64,000 bases of DNA from Ruminococcus sp. (GCA_015066935.1 SVNK01000003.1:186001-250000); one strand, 5' to 3'. Counted from the stretch's first letter, positions 42,861-52,029 are shown. Made by a program: numbers and translations. The notes: generated from the sequence alone by a model not told the origin.

Positions 42861-44798
42861 TCAATCGCTGAGTGGAGAAGAGGAATAACCGTCTCCGATA
42901 GCACGGTCGTACGTTAGAGCATCAAGCTCATCGTTTTTGGGGACTGTATTGTCAAATGAAGTAGAGTAAACAGGGATTTCCTTCATGAACTGCATCATTT
43001 TTTCAATAAAAGCGTCATGAGGAGCGTCAATAATATCGAAAATTACGTAAGGGATATAGAAGAATGAGAATTCATTATCGGGTACGTTTGAGAAATCGGC
43101 GTCGTAGTTGCTCCAGAAGAAATATTTCTGTCTGTAGAGGTCACTGCAGTTTTCGCCTGTCAGGTTAAGCTGGTTGTAGACGCTTGTTTCGCCTCTCAGC
43201 GACGGGAAGTGGTCGCCTACAAAGAATACGAGAGTAGGTTCATCCATTTCCTTGAGCTGGTTGAGGAATACCTCAAGACCTTCTGTTGTGTGCTGAATCC
43301 ACTGCAGATAGTTGCCGAATTCGTCATCGGGATCTTCGCCCTGGTCGTAAGGCTGGTGGTTCTGCATTGTGGTTGTATGGATGTACATCGGCTCGTCGGA
43401 GTTCTTGATTGAATCGATAATCTGATTGAAAACTGTGGAGTCGTCCACATACTTGCCGAAGTATTCAACGGGAACGGTAAATGTTGAAACGTCGTCATAA
43501 TCATCGTGATAAATGAGTTCATCGAATCCGAATCTGGGATAGATATCATCACGGTTATAGAAACTTATCTGGAACGGGTGAATATAAGATGTCTTATATC
43601 CCCAGTCCTTGTAGTAACGTGCCATAGCAGGAAGATCGTGCTTGGCGTATTCACGCTGCGGCATATTTGGATCGTTGATACCCTTTACAGGAAGTCCGAA
43701 GAGGAGTTCAAATTCTGACCGCACGGTCCAGCTTGCATATGTCGGGGAAATAATTGTACCTCCATGACCTTCGGCACGAACCTTGTCAAATTTCTCATAA
43801 TATGAATTATCGACATTAAGCTCATCAAAGACTCTGAAATCGGCGAATGCTTCGCTCATGATGTAGATGACATTGGGCTTTTTGCCGCCGTTGAAGTCTC
43901 CTGACTTATCAATAGTGACATTGAGGATAGAGTCGATTTGTTCGTCATCGTAATCATCGGGAGCGACAAGACGGTTTTCAAAGCTTTCCGTAGCAGTCTG
44001 GACGAGGAAGGCGAGGAAGCTGTTGTTATTGAATTTCTCGTTGAGAAGAATATCGTTGCTTGCAGCAGTAGTGTCGATTCCGAAGAAGGAGTAGATTGGC
44101 TTATAGAAGCCGGGAAGCATTACGATTGCGCAGAAAGGAACGGTGCAGGCAAGTCCCGAAATAACACGTCTTGAAGTTCTGAGCTTGACTTTAGGGTTAA
44201 AATAGAATACAAGAGCAAAGAAAGCAATAACGATTATGTATGACAGAATCAGTGCGAAAGTAATTTTGATATATGCAAAGGAACTGAGACTTTTAACGCT
44301 TCGGAAGAGCTTCATATCCGAAAGGATAAGGTGATTTCCGTTTGTGTTGTATTTGAACAGCTCAGTGGTACTCAGAGCCATGTAGATGATACTCTGGGTC
44401 ATGACAGCAAGCCATCCCTTAGAGAAAATAGCAAGCAGGAAAAAGAAGATTATTGCTGCAATAATGATATTGAAAATCATAATTCCGGGATGGTCTGCCC
44501 AGAAGCCGAGATAATAAGTAATCGACTTTGCCTGAGTGATTTCAGCCATAGTACAGATAAACAGCGGAAAAATGAGAATCAGAGCGAGATTCAGTTTCTT
44601 GTAGCGTTCTGTATTTTCAACACGCTTTGCTGTAAAGCGTTTCCAGAATTCAAAGCGGCTCTTTTTTTCTTCGATGGGAGTAACAGAAAGAGTTTTATGC
44701 TCACTTACATCCTTCATTCCCGGAGCTGCTGTTTTAAGCTGCGGAATGTTTGTAATGCTGTTGCCAATATTTATTTTTTCTTTTGACTTTTTTGACAT
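42861..44798 (-). CDS. LTA synthase family sulfatase (phosphoglycerol transferase-like)
   Basis: A 645-residue membrane protein. The cytoplasmic N-terminus (~1-65) is followed by five membrane helices (~70-88, 105-125, 130-146, 178-200, 212-232) and an extracellular sulfatase-fold domain (~300-620). The metal-binding Glu is in IYIMSEAFAD (~316); the catalytic Thr is in YASWTVRSEFE (Thr358); GDHFPSLRGE provides the metal-binding His and Asp. Family members transfer glycerol phosphate for lipoteichoic acid or related polymers, but other alkaline phosphatase-fold roles exist. Length and layout match LtaS-type enzymes. Confidence 0.88.
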   Translation of the reverse strand: MSKKSKEKINIGNSITNIPQLKTAAPGMKDVSEHKTLSVTPIEEKKSRFEFWKRFTAKRVENTERYKKLNLALILIFPLFICTMAEITQAKSITYYLGFWADHPGIMIFNIIIAAIIFFFLLAIFSKGWLAVMTQSIIYMALSTTELFKYNTNGNHLILSDMKLFRSVKSLSSFAYIKITFALILSYIIVIAFFALVFYFNPKVKLRTSRRVISGLACTVPFCAIVMLPGFYKPIYSFFGIDTTAASNDILLNEKFNNNSFLAFLVQTATESFENRLVAPDDYDDEQIDSILNVTIDKSGDFNGGKKPNVIYIMSEAFADFRVFDELNVDNSYYEKFDKVRAEGHGGTIISPTYASWTVRSEFELLFGLPVKGINDPNMPQREYAKHDLPAMARYYKDWGYKTSYIHPFQISFYNRDDIYPRFGFDELIYHDDYDDVSTFTVPVEYFGKYVDDSTVFNQIIDSIKNSDEPMYIHTTTMQNHQPYDQGEDPDDEFGNYLQWIQHTTEGLEVFLNQLKEMDEPTLVFFVGDHFPSLRGETSVYNQLNLTGENCSDLYRQKYFFWSNYDADFSNVPDNEFSFFYIPYVIFDIIDAPHDAFIEKMMQFMKEIPVYSTSFDNTVPKNDELDALTYDRAIGDGYSSSPLSD

Positions 44799-44874
44799 TA
44801 GTAATCATCCCTCTTGTCTAAGAAATATTTTTAATTTTTGTCTGGTGATAGCCCCAAAACTATCTTTATACTAT

Positions 44875-44903
44875 ATAATAACATACCTTTCAAAAAAGTT
44901 CAA
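44875..44903 (-). promoter_or_regulatory. Promoter of the LTA-synthase-like gene
   Basis: On the minus strand: TTGAAC (complement of 44898-44903), a 17-bp spacer and TATTAT (complement of 44875-44880), about 76 bp upstream of the start codon. Confidence 0.65.
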
Positions 44904-45000
44904 GCTGTGAAATGAATTATCATGAAATAATCACGAAAATTGTCGCTTTGGTAATATTGCACGTTATAGCAAAATAAAATTTGTGTATTTTGACGATGCT

Positions 45001-45708
45001 TCAGATGACCATTCCGCCGTTGACCGCAAGTACCTGACCTGTAATGTATTCTGCCTGAGGAGACGCAAGAAATGCGGCTGAATCGGCTATATGACGAGGT
45101 TCGCCGAAGATACCGAGTGGGATTTCCTCACGAATGGATTCAAGGTCTTCATCTGAGAAACGACTGTTCATTTCGGTCATAATGAAGCCGGGAGCGATGC
45201 AGTTCACCCTGATTCCCGACGGCGCAACTTCCTTGGCAAGAGCCTTTGTGAATCCGATGATTCCTGCCTTTGAAGCGGAGTAGTCCACTTCACATGAAGC
45301 ACCGCACTGTCCCCACATAGAAGAAATATTTATGATACAGCCCGATTTTCGGCTTATCATTGAGGGGAGCACTGCACGGGCACAGTTCATTGTCCCCGAA
45401 AGATTCACGGCGAGAATGCGGTCAGCGGTCTGCTGAGGGATTGAGGGAAAGAGGTCGATTTCGGAAATACCAGCGTTATTTATAAGCAGGTCGATGTGAC
45501 CGATATTCCGTACAGCTTCACGGACGGCTTCGCAGTCTGATGTATCGAATTTCATGGGAGTACCGTGGATTTCCTTAGCAAGCAGCCTTGCTTTTTCCTC
45601 GGCACGGAAATAATTTATGATGACATGAAAGCCTTCTTCGGCGAAACGGCGGCATAAAGCTTCACCGATACCGCCTGTGCCACCTGTTATGAGAGCAGTT
45701 TTTGACAT
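45001..45708 (-). CDS. FabG-like short-chain dehydrogenase/reductase
   Basis: A 235-residue SDR starting MSKTALITGGTGGIGEALCR. The nucleotide-binding motif is TGGTGGIGEAL, then NNAGIS (~82), and the catalytic Ser-Tyr-Lys is in SSMWGQ and YSASKAG (~148-154). PGFIMTEMNSRF is the usual post-catalytic loop. It resembles 3-oxoacyl-ACP reductase FabG, but the gene is isolated from fatty-acid synthesis genes, so a different substrate is possible. The start at 45708 is chosen because AGGAGG lies 8 nt upstream; the GTG at 45714 is too close. I see no clear terminator or strong promoter around it. Confidence 0.88.
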   Translation of the reverse strand: MSKTALITGGTGGIGEALCRRFAEEGFHVIINYFRAEEKARLLAKEIHGTPMKFDTSDCEAVREAVRNIGHIDLLINNAGISEIDLFPSIPQQTADRILAVNLSGTMNCARAVLPSMISRKSGCIINISSMWGQCGASCEVDYSASKAGIIGFTKALAKEVAPSGIRVNCIAPGFIMTEMNSRFSDEDLESIREEIPLGIFGEPRHIADSAAFLASPQAEYITGQVLAVNGGMVI

Positions 45709-45794
45709 TGACACAGCCTCCTCTGATAGATTTCAGGCATAAAACTTGTTCATTTCATTATAACACATCCGGCAATAAAAATCTATAGCAATAC

Positions 45795-45823
45795 TTGAAT
45801 TTTTTGTGAAGTCGTGTTATAAT
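45795..45823 (+). promoter_or_regulatory. Promoter abutting the module B repeat, upstream of the DUF896 gene
   Basis: TTGAAT (45795-45800), a 17-bp spacer and TATAAT (45818-45823). The -10 box overlaps the first two bases of the repeat (ATTAATG from 45822), so the mRNA starts within the repeat and the repeat is part of the 5' leader. Confidence 0.7.
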
Positions 45824-45942
45824 TAATGTGTCCTCAATAACCGCCGTCAGGCGGTTATTGCCCCGAACTTCGTTCGGGGAGCGCAAATTCTTCATAATAT
45901 GAGGAAATAATATGAGGAATTTGTGCATCGCATTCATTGATT
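45822..45942 (+). repeat. Dispersed structured repeat, module B only (inverted orientation)
   Basis: The reverse complement of module B: ATTAATGTGTCCTC, AATAACCGCC/GGCGGTTATT, CCCCGAA/TTCGGGG and GCGCAAATTC/GAATTTGTGC (one G-U pair), ending at CATTCATTGAT, the same point at which module A breaks off elsewhere. The loop of the third hairpin carries a 13-bp tandem duplication (ATAATATGAGGAA at 45894-45906 and 45907-45919). The gene's ribosome binding site starts about 18 bp after the repeat ends. Confidence 0.85.
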
Positions 45943-45972
45943 ATATGAATTATGATTGTGAGGTGTATTTGA

Positions 45973-46176
45973 TTGACACAGGAAAAAATAGACAGAATCA
46001 ATGAGCTTGCCAGAAAATCGAAGAGCGAGGGACTTACTGATGCTGAAAAAGCTGAGCAGACCGAGCTTCGGAACGAGTACAGACGCTCTGTGACGGGGAA
46101 TCTTGCGGGACAGCTCAGCAACACATATATAATGACTCCCGACGGAAAAAAGCGCAAAGTCGGAAAGAACGGGTGA
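45973..46176 (+). CDS. DUF896/YnzC-family small protein
   Basis: A 67-residue protein starting MTQEKIDRINELARKSKSEG, with the DUF896 (UPF0291) pattern: two amphipathic helices (ARKSKSEGLTDAEKAEQ, then LRNEYRRSV) and a C-terminal TPDGKKRKVGKNG tail. The structure of this family is a helical hairpin and its function is poorly known. The start is TTG 45973 with GAGGTG seven bases upstream; no ATG fits. It is followed by cdd after 4 bp. Its promoter and leader contain module B of the repeat. Confidence 0.82.
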   Translation: MTQEKIDRINELARKSKSEGLTDAEKAEQTELRNEYRRSVTGNLAGQLSNTYIMTPDGKKRKVGKNG

Positions 46177-46180
46177 TTCT

Positions 46181-46573
46181 ATGACAAATACCGAGCTATT
46201 TTCGCTTGCAGTCAAAGCGGCAGAGAATTCACATTCAAAGTATTCGGGTTTTAGAGTAGGGGCTGCACTTCTTACAGCGGACGGAAGAATTTTCACAGGC
46301 TGTAATATTGAAAATGCGTCATATTCGCTGACAATCTGTGCCGAGCGTACAGCAGTTTTCAAGGCAGTCTCGGAGGGTGTCACGGAATTCAGGGCGATTG
46401 CCGTTGCAGGAAGTTCCGACGGAGACTTCTCCAAGCCATGTCCACCGTGCGGAGCCTGTCTTCAGGTACTTTCGGAGTTCTGCGGAGACGATATGGTGGT
46501 TGTACTGTCAAACGGCTGGTACAGACTTGCGGATTTCCTGCCGATGGGCTTCCGCAGTGACAATTTAAGATAA
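46181..46573 (+). CDS. cdd: Cytidine deaminase
   Basis: A 130-residue tetrameric zinc enzyme of pyrimidine salvage, converting cytidine and deoxycytidine to uridine forms. NIENASYSLTICAERTAVFKA (split as NIENASYSL and CAERTAVFKA, ~45-65) holds the zinc Cys and catalytic Glu, and PCPPCGACLQVL (~86-97) supplies the other zinc ligands. It is expressed with the DUF896 gene. The following radical SAM gene begins 13 bp later. Confidence 0.93.
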   Translation: MTNTELFSLAVKAAENSHSKYSGFRVGAALLTADGRIFTGCNIENASYSLTICAERTAVFKAVSEGVTEFRAIAVAGSSDGDFSKPCPPCGACLQVLSEFCGDDMVVVLSNGWYRLADFLPMGFRSDNLR

Positions 46574-46586
46574 TATGGAGGAAAAA

Positions 46587-48428
46587 ATGCTTAAGAATAA
46601 AATAGAAAAGCATCTTTTGTCGGTACAGAAGCCGTCACGCTATATCGGCGGAGAGGTCGGCAGCATAATCAAGGACAAGGAAAAAGTTGATGTACGGTTT
46701 GCATTCTGTTTTCCTGATACATACGATATCGGAATGTCACATCTCGGCATGAAGATTCTGTATTCGCTAATAAATGAAAGGGAGAATTACTGGTGTGAAC
46801 GCTGTTTCGCACCGTCGGAGGACTTCGAGACAATCATGCGTGAAAATGAGATTCCATTGTACGCACTTGAAAGTCTTGACCCGATAAAGGATTTTGATTT
46901 TATTGGCTTTACTATGCAGTACGAGCTTTCGTACACCAATGTGCTTAATATGCTTGACCTTGCAGGCATTCCGGTTTTTGCCCGTGACAGAGGGAATGAA
47001 CTGACACAGATTGTCTGTGCGGGAGGACCGTGCGTATGCAATCCCGAGCCTCTGGCAGACTTTTTTGATCTGTTCATTCTCGGAGAGGGCGAAGAAGTCA
47101 ATCTGGAGCTTATGGACCTTTATCATGAGATGAAGCAGCAAGGTGCTTCGAGGACGGAATTCCTCAGAAGAGCTGCAAATATTGAAGGTATTTATGTTCC
47201 GTCGCTTTACAGTTTCAGCTATAAGGAGAACGGGACAATTGAAAGTGTAACGGCTGCCGACGGAGCTCCTGCGACAATCCGTAAGCGTATTATCAGGGAC
47301 TTTGACAAGGTTTACTATCCCGATAATTTTGTTGTTCCGTTCACTGAAATAGTACACGACCGTGCTTCTGTTGAAGTTCTGAGAGGCTGTATCAGAGGCT
47401 GTCGTTTCTGTCAGGCAGGCTTCATATATCGTCCGTTCCGTGAAAAGAGCGTTGACACTATATGCAGTCAGACGAAGGCACTCTGCGAGAATACGGGCTA
47501 CGACGAGGTTTCACTTGCGTCTCTCAGTACAAGTGACCATTCCGAAATTGACCCCATGCTTTCACAGCTCATAGACTACACGGCTGATGCAAGGATAAAT
47601 CTTTCACTTCCGTCGCTGCGTGTTGACAATTTTTCAGAGGAACTCCTTGAGAAAATCAAGAAGGTACGCAAAAGCGGACTTACTTTTGCGGCTGAGGGCG
47701 GAACACAGCGTCTCCGCAATGTTATAAACAAGAATGTCAGCGAGGAAGAAATCATCAACACCTGCCGTATTGCGTTTCAGGGAGGATATTCGGCGGTCAA
47801 GCTTTATTTCATGATGGGACTTCCTACCGAGACTGGTGAGGATATTGTAGGAATTGCAGACCTTGCCCAGCGTATCGTTGACCTTTATTATGAAAACGAG
47901 AATCGTCCCAAGGGAAGAAGCGTACAGGTATCGGTAAGCGTGGCAACATTTGTACCGAAGCCGTTTACGCCGTTCCAGTTCGAGCCGCAGGATACACGTG
48001 AGATGATTGAGCACAAGCAGAAGCTTCTGATGGATTCCGTAAAGACGAAGAAGATAAAGGTGAGCTACCACAATCCCGATGTAAGTGCCCTTGAGGTTAT
48101 TCTTGCAAAAGGTGACAGAAGACTGTGCAAAGCTGTCTATACGGCGTGGAAGAAAGGCTGTAAGTTCGACAGCTGGGATGAATACTTCCATTATGACAAG
48201 TGGCTTGAAGCTTTTGAAGAGTGCGGCATAGACCCTTCGTTCTATGCAAACAGAAAATTTGAATTTGACGAGATACTGCCGTGGGATCACCTTGATTACC
48301 TTGTATCAAAGGAGTTCCTTATCCGTGAGAACAGAACTGCACACGAAGCGGCAACAACGCCGAACTGTCGTCAGAGATGTTCGGGATGCGGCGTGAATAA
48401 AGCGGTAGGGAGGGAATGTTTTTGTTAA
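46587..48428 (+). CDS. TIGR03960-family B12-binding-like radical SAM protein
   Basis: A 613-residue protein. The N-terminal half resembles a B12-binding fold (~50-200, CFPDTYDIGMSHLGM), and the radical SAM domain has CIRGCRFCQAG (~266-276) as its cluster motif. SLASLSTSDHSEI and FVPKPFTPFQFEP are family segments. A C-terminal CRQRCSGCG adds possible metal ligands. The family usually pairs with a TIGR03936 protein, the next gene, and is suspected to modify tRNA or rRNA, but the reaction is not established. The start at 46587 has GGAGG 5 nt upstream; the ATG at 46575 is within the ribosome binding site. Confidence 0.9.
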   Translation: MLKNKIEKHLLSVQKPSRYIGGEVGSIIKDKEKVDVRFAFCFPDTYDIGMSHLGMKILYSLINERENYWCERCFAPSEDFETIMRENEIPLYALESLDPIKDFDFIGFTMQYELSYTNVLNMLDLAGIPVFARDRGNELTQIVCAGGPCVCNPEPLADFFDLFILGEGEEVNLELMDLYHEMKQQGASRTEFLRRAANIEGIYVPSLYSFSYKENGTIESVTAADGAPATIRKRIIRDFDKVYYPDNFVVPFTEIVHDRASVEVLRGCIRGCRFCQAGFIYRPFREKSVDTICSQTKALCENTGYDEVSLASLSTSDHSEIDPMLSQLIDYTADARINLSLPSLRVDNFSEELLEKIKKVRKSGLTFAAEGGTQRLRNVINKNVSEEEIINTCRIAFQGGYSAVKLYFMMGLPTETGEDIVGIADLAQRIVDLYYENENRPKGRSVQVSVSVATFVPKPFTPFQFEPQDTREMIEHKQKLLMDSVKTKKIKVSYHNPDVSALEVILAKGDRRLCKAVYTAWKKGCKFDSWDEYFHYDKWLEAFEECGIDPSFYANRKFEFDEILPWDHLDYLVSKEFLIRENRTAHEAATTPNCRQRCSGCGVNKAVGRECFC

Positions 48429-49078
48429 GAGTACGTGCGATTTTTGAAAAAACAGGCAGGTCGAAGTATATTTCGCACCTCGACCTCAACCGCTGTATGC
48501 TGAGAACCTTCCGTCGTTCAGGACTTCCGATATGGTATACCGAGGGCTTCAATCCTCACCCGTATTATGCGTTTGCACTGGCACTATCGCTCGGATTTGA
48601 AAGCAGCTGCGAGATACTTGATTTCAACATCACCGACGACAATATATCTATGGACGAGATAAGAGACAGACTCAATGCGGTAGTGCCCGAAGGTATGCGT
48701 ATAGTATCTGTTGCACCACAGAAGCTCAAAATTACTGCGATTGCCAAGGCTGAGTACCGTTTTGAGCTTGTCTCGGCAGATTCTGCAAAGCTGAGTACCG
48801 ATATAGACGCTCTTCTCGGAGGTGATTCGATTCTCATTGAAAAGAAGACAAAGAGAGGTGTCAAAGAGGTTGACATCAAGCCTGATATGGAGATTGTGTC
48901 ACGGGAAACTGACGGTGATTCTGTGAAAATCGTTATGAGACTGCCTGCCGGAACACAGACGAACTATAATCCGACTCTGTTCATGGAAGCTCTCCGAAAA
49001 GCCGGTTGTGAACCGTTTGAAGCTGCAAATATATGCAGAACGGGAATTTTTTGCGAAAATAATGAAAAATTTTCTTAA
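48422..49078 (+). CDS. TIGR03936-family radical SAM-associated protein
   Basis: A 218-residue DUF2344/TIGR03936 protein starting MLRVRAIFEKTGRSKYISHL, with YISHLDLNRCMLRTFRRSGLP at the family's signature region (given in part) and FNPHPYYAFALALSLGFESSCE. It is a partner of the preceding radical SAM protein with unknown function. Its start overlaps the end of that gene. Both ATG 48416 and TTG 48422 are in frame; TTG is preferred because GGGAGGG is 7-8 nt upstream of it, whereas it nearly touches the ATG. If the ATG is used the protein has two more residues. Confidence 0.82.
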   Translation: MLRVRAIFEKTGRSKYISHLDLNRCMLRTFRRSGLPIWYTEGFNPHPYYAFALALSLGFESSCEILDFNITDDNISMDEIRDRLNAVVPEGMRIVSVAPQKLKITAIAKAEYRFELVSADSAKLSTDIDALLGGDSILIEKKTKRGVKEVDIKPDMEIVSRETDGDSVKIVMRLPAGTQTNYNPTLFMEALRKAGCEPFEAANICRTGIFCENNEKFS

Positions 49079-49084
49079 AAACAC

Positions 49085-49113
49085 TTGCAATTTCCGTGAA
49101 AGTATGTTATGAT
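49085..49113 (+). promoter_or_regulatory. Promoter of rplS
   Basis: TTGCAA (49085-49090), a 17-bp spacer and TATGAT (49108-49113). Confidence 0.7.
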
Positions 49114-49120
49114 ATAAAAG

Positions 49121-49320
49121 CATTTGAAATTCCGTCTGTTATGATTTTATCATACGGATGAGGGTTAATGCCGAAAGACATTAAATCGGACAGTCCGCTG
49201 CCTGCATCGTACAGAAATGCCTGTACTGCTCTTTAAGCCATATTTTTCCCAATCACCGTATGCTGAACGGCTGTGTCGGGACAGGTAAGAATGTTCGGAA
49301 ATTTTAGGAGGAAATGAAAA
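49121..49320 (+). promoter_or_regulatory. Structured 5' leader of rplS
   Basis: A 200-nt untranslated leader. Possible stems: CCGT...ATGAT with ATCATACGG (49132-49157); GTACAG with CTGTAC (49209-49214/49221-49226). Long leaders before ribosomal protein genes often bind the encoded protein and repress translation; L19 leaders are known in some Firmicutes, but I cannot match this one to a described motif. AGGAGG precedes the start codon. Confidence 0.5.
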
Positions 49321-49665
49321 ATGGATGCACTCAAGTTAATCAGCGACTCAAGCATGAAGGAAAATGTTCCGCAGTTCAATGTTGGTGATACTGTAAAGGT
49401 TCACGTACAGATCAAGGAAGGCGATAAGAGCCGTATCCAGGTATTTGAGGGAACTGTTATTGCCAAGAAGCACGGCGGAATCAGCGAAACTTTCACAGTA
49501 AGACGTGTAGCACACGGCTGCGGTATCGAGAGAGTTTTCCCTCTCCACTCTCCTGTTGTTGACAAGGTAGAGGTTGTAAGATACGGTAAGGTTCGCAGAG
49601 CTAAGCTCTACTACCTCAGAGACAGAGTTGGTAAGGCTGCTAAGGTTAAAGAGCAGATTCGCTAA
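49321..49665 (+). CDS. rplS: Ribosomal protein L19
   Basis: A 114-residue ribosomal protein located at the 30S-50S interface. The sequence [20 protein letters not shown] is followed by the KOW-like core ([20 protein letters not shown]) and ends in the [20 protein letters not shown] motif. Length is typical. Codon use is highly biased. It has its own promoter and structured leader. Confidence 0.97.
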   Translation: MDALKLISDSSMKENVPQFNVGDTVKVHVQIKEGDKSRIQVFEGTVIAKKHGGISETFTVRRVAHGCGIERVFPLHSPVVDKVEVVRYGKVRRAKLYYLRDRVGKAAKVKEQIR

Positions 49666-49721
49666 TTACAGAATGCACATCCGGGCAGAGCTATCTGCTC
49701 GGGGTGCTATTTCCTTGAAGG

Positions 49722-49746
49722 AAGGGACAATGAATGTCCCTTTTTT
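49722..49746 (+). terminator. Terminator after rplS
   Basis: AAGGGACA (49722-49729) pairs with TGTCCCTT (49735-49742), followed by a T-run. A second small stem, GGGCAGA/TCTGCTC, lies just before it. Confidence 0.8.
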
Positions 49747-49776
49747 GCTAATATTATAAAAATCCGAGGTAATATT

Positions 49777-50505
49777 ATGGAAAAAAACAAACTGCCTGAA
49801 ATCAATACGGAAATGGCTTCCGAAGAAGTTTCCGCAGTGGGGGAAGCTCCGGAAGAAAAAAAGTCAGGGACAAAGAAGCTTGTAAATGATATTCTTGACA
49901 TAGTCGAATCGACTTTTGCAACTGTATTCGTAATGATAATGGTGTTTACATATCTGCTTCATCCTGTAAATGTGGACGGAGACTCAATGAATCCTACTCT
50001 CCATGACAAGGACAGAATACTGATGACAACCGTTTACGGCAAGCTTGAATACGGCGACATCGTTATTGTGAATAATGACGCTGTTTACGGAATAGATGCC
50101 GACGGTGATGCTGTCGATATGGCTGTGAAGAACAACCAGCTTGATAAATGTATCATAAAAAGAGTGATTGCGGCAGGCGGTCAGACAATCAACATCGACA
50201 ACTCCGATTCCGACAGAAGCAAATGGACCGTTGAGGTAGACGGAAAGGTCATTGATGAGCCTTATATCGCTGAAACCGCATTTACTTCCAAATCAGGTCT
50301 TTTTGACGGCAAATTTCCTTTTAAAGTGCCCGAGGGTTACTACTTTGTAATGGGCGACAACAGAAACAATTCATCAGACAGCCGAAGCGGATATGTCGGA
50401 CTTATAAAAAAAGATCAGGTCTATGGTAAGGCACTTGTAAGATATAACCCTTTAAGTGATTTCAAGTTCCTTTTCAATTCGCATAAGGAGTCCGCTGAGG
50501 ACTGA
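49777..50505 (+). CDS. lepB: Signal peptidase I
   Basis: A 242-residue membrane-bound protease that removes signal peptides, for example from the secreted enzymes in this window. One transmembrane helix (~43-64) precedes the catalytic domain: VDGDSMNPTL (~65-74, Ser), KRVIAAGGQ (~128, Lys), and VMGDNRNNSSDSR (~190, box E). It is the Gram-positive short form. The order rplS-lepB-rbgA-rnhB is common in clostridia. Confidence 0.96.
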   Translation: MEKNKLPEINTEMASEEVSAVGEAPEEKKSGTKKLVNDILDIVESTFATVFVMIMVFTYLLHPVNVDGDSMNPTLHDKDRILMTTVYGKLEYGDIVIVNNDAVYGIDADGDAVDMAVKNNQLDKCIIKRVIAAGGQTINIDNSDSDRSKWTVEVDGKVIDEPYIAETAFTSKSGLFDGKFPFKVPEGYYFVMGDNRNNSSDSRSGYVGLIKKDQVYGKALVRYNPLSDFKFLFNSHKESAED

Positions 50506-50524
50506 TCCCGTAGGAGGCGAAAAA

Positions 50525-51418
50525 GTGGATAATACGGAGATGAGGCAGATACAGTGGTTTCCGGGACACATGGCGAAAACAAGAAGGCTTATTGCCGCCA
50601 ATCTGAAGCTTGTTGACGCTGTTACGGAAATTGTTGATGCGAGGGCTCCCCTGAGCAGCAGAAATCCCGAAATGGACAGTATGACAAAGGGCAAGCCTCG
50701 TATAGTATTGCTCAATAAGAGCGATCTTGCCGACGAAAACGCCACCGGTATGTGGATAAATTACTTTAAGAACAACGGAGCAGAGGCTCTTGCGGTTGAC
50801 TGCAAATCAGGCAAGGGACTTAAAAATCTGCTGCCGACAATAAAGAAAAGCGTTTTGCGTGAGCTTATGGAAAAGCGTGAGAGAAGCGGAATGGTCGGAG
50901 CAGCCGTAAGACTGATGATTGTGGGAATTCCGAATGTGGGAAAATCCTCTCTTATCAACCGTATGGCAGGTTCAAAGCGTACAAAGGTCGAGGACAGACC
51001 CGGAGTTACCCGTACAAAGCAGTGGGTGAAGCTTGATAATAATACCGAGCTTCTTGATATGCCGGGAGTTCTGTGGCCGAAATTCGAGGATCAGGATGCA
51101 GCGATACGTCTTGCATTCACAGGTGCGATAAGCGACGATATACTCGATATTGAAACGCTTGCGATGAAGCTTCTGAGCTATCTTGCGGAGAATTATCCGC
51201 AGTCTCTCAGAGAACGCTACAAGATTGAATTTGACGATAACGACAGCGGACTCTCACTTCTTGAAAAAGTGGGAAAGAAGCGTGGAATGATGATTTCGGG
51301 AGGCGAAATCAATACAGAGCGTGCCGCTATAACAGTGCTTGACGAGTTCAGAAGCGGAAAGCTTGGCAGAATTACTCTTGAGCTTCCGCCGAAAAAGGAG
51401 CACGTATGCCAAGAATAA
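50525..51418 (+). CDS. rbgA: Ribosome biogenesis GTPase RbgA (YlqF)
   Basis: A 297-residue circularly permuted GTPase needed for late 50S assembly. Motifs occur in the permuted order G4 (LLNKSDLADE, ~60-69), G5 (DCKSGKG), G1 (IPNVGKSSLINRM, ~141-153) and G3 (DMPGVLWPK, ~178). The RQIQWFPGHMAKTRR opening is diagnostic. A C-terminal helical domain follows. A GTG start at 50525 is chosen because AGGAGG lies 7 nt upstream; longer frames starting at 50456 overlap lepB with no site. Its stop overlaps the rnhB start by 13 nt. Confidence 0.94.
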   Translation: MDNTEMRQIQWFPGHMAKTRRLIAANLKLVDAVTEIVDARAPLSSRNPEMDSMTKGKPRIVLLNKSDLADENATGMWINYFKNNGAEALAVDCKSGKGLKNLLPTIKKSVLRELMEKRERSGMVGAAVRLMIVGIPNVGKSSLINRMAGSKRTKVEDRPGVTRTKQWVKLDNNTELLDMPGVLWPKFEDQDAAIRLAFTGAISDDILDIETLAMKLLSYLAENYPQSLRERYKIEFDDNDSGLSLLEKVGKKRGMMISGGEINTERAAITVLDEFRSGKLGRITLELPPKKEHVCQE

Positions 51419-52029
51419 TTCTTCATAAAGAGCTTTTTGACTATGATGAGGAGCTGAGAAATGCTCATCCGATCATATGCGGAGTCGATGAGGCGGGCAG
51501 AGGTCCGCTTGCAGGAGACGTCTACGCAGCGGCAGTCGTACTTGACAGCGGTGTGACGATTGACTATCTGAACGACAGTAAAAAGCTTTCGGAAAAGCGT
51601 CGTGAGGAACTTTTCGACGTGATAAAGGAAAAGGCGAGAGCCTACTGTATTGCGACGGCGTCCGTTGAGGAGATAGACAGGCTCAATATCCTCAATGCCG
51701 CAATGGTTGCGATGAAGCGTGCAGTCGAGGGACTCGGTATAGCTCCCGACCTTGCACTCATCGACGGAAACAGACTTCCCGATATAAGCTGTAAGGCTCA
51801 GTATGTAATAAAGGGAGACGCTGTATCTGCCTCAATCGCAGCAGCATCGGTTCTTGCAAAGGTAGCTCGTGACCGCTATATGAAGGAGCTTGCTGAAAAG
51901 TATCCGCAGTATGTTTTTGAGAAGCATAAAGGGTACGGCACGAAGCTTCACTATGAATGTCTGGAAAAATACGGTATATCCGAAGTTCATCGCAGGTCGT
52001 TCCTGAAAAAGCTCTATGACAAGGGCTGA
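51406..52029 (+). CDS. rnhB: Ribonuclease HII
   Basis: A 207-residue RNase HII that cleaves RNA in RNA-DNA hybrids, especially single ribonucleotides. CGVDEAGRGPLAG (~25-37) contains the first two acidic ligands, LIDGN (~118) the third Asp region, and KVARDRYM the downstream conserved segment. It overlaps the upstream rbgA by 13 nt and the downstream yraN by about 14 nt, so the three are translationally coupled. Confidence 0.95.
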   Translation: MPRIILHKELFDYDEELRNAHPIICGVDEAGRGPLAGDVYAAAVVLDSGVTIDYLNDSKKLSEKRREELFDVIKEKARAYCIATASVEEIDRLNILNAAMVAMKRAVEGLGIAPDLALIDGNRLPDISCKAQYVIKGDAVSASIAAASVLAKVARDRYMKELAEKYPQYVFEKHKGYGTKLHYECLEKYGISEVHRRSFLKKLYDKG

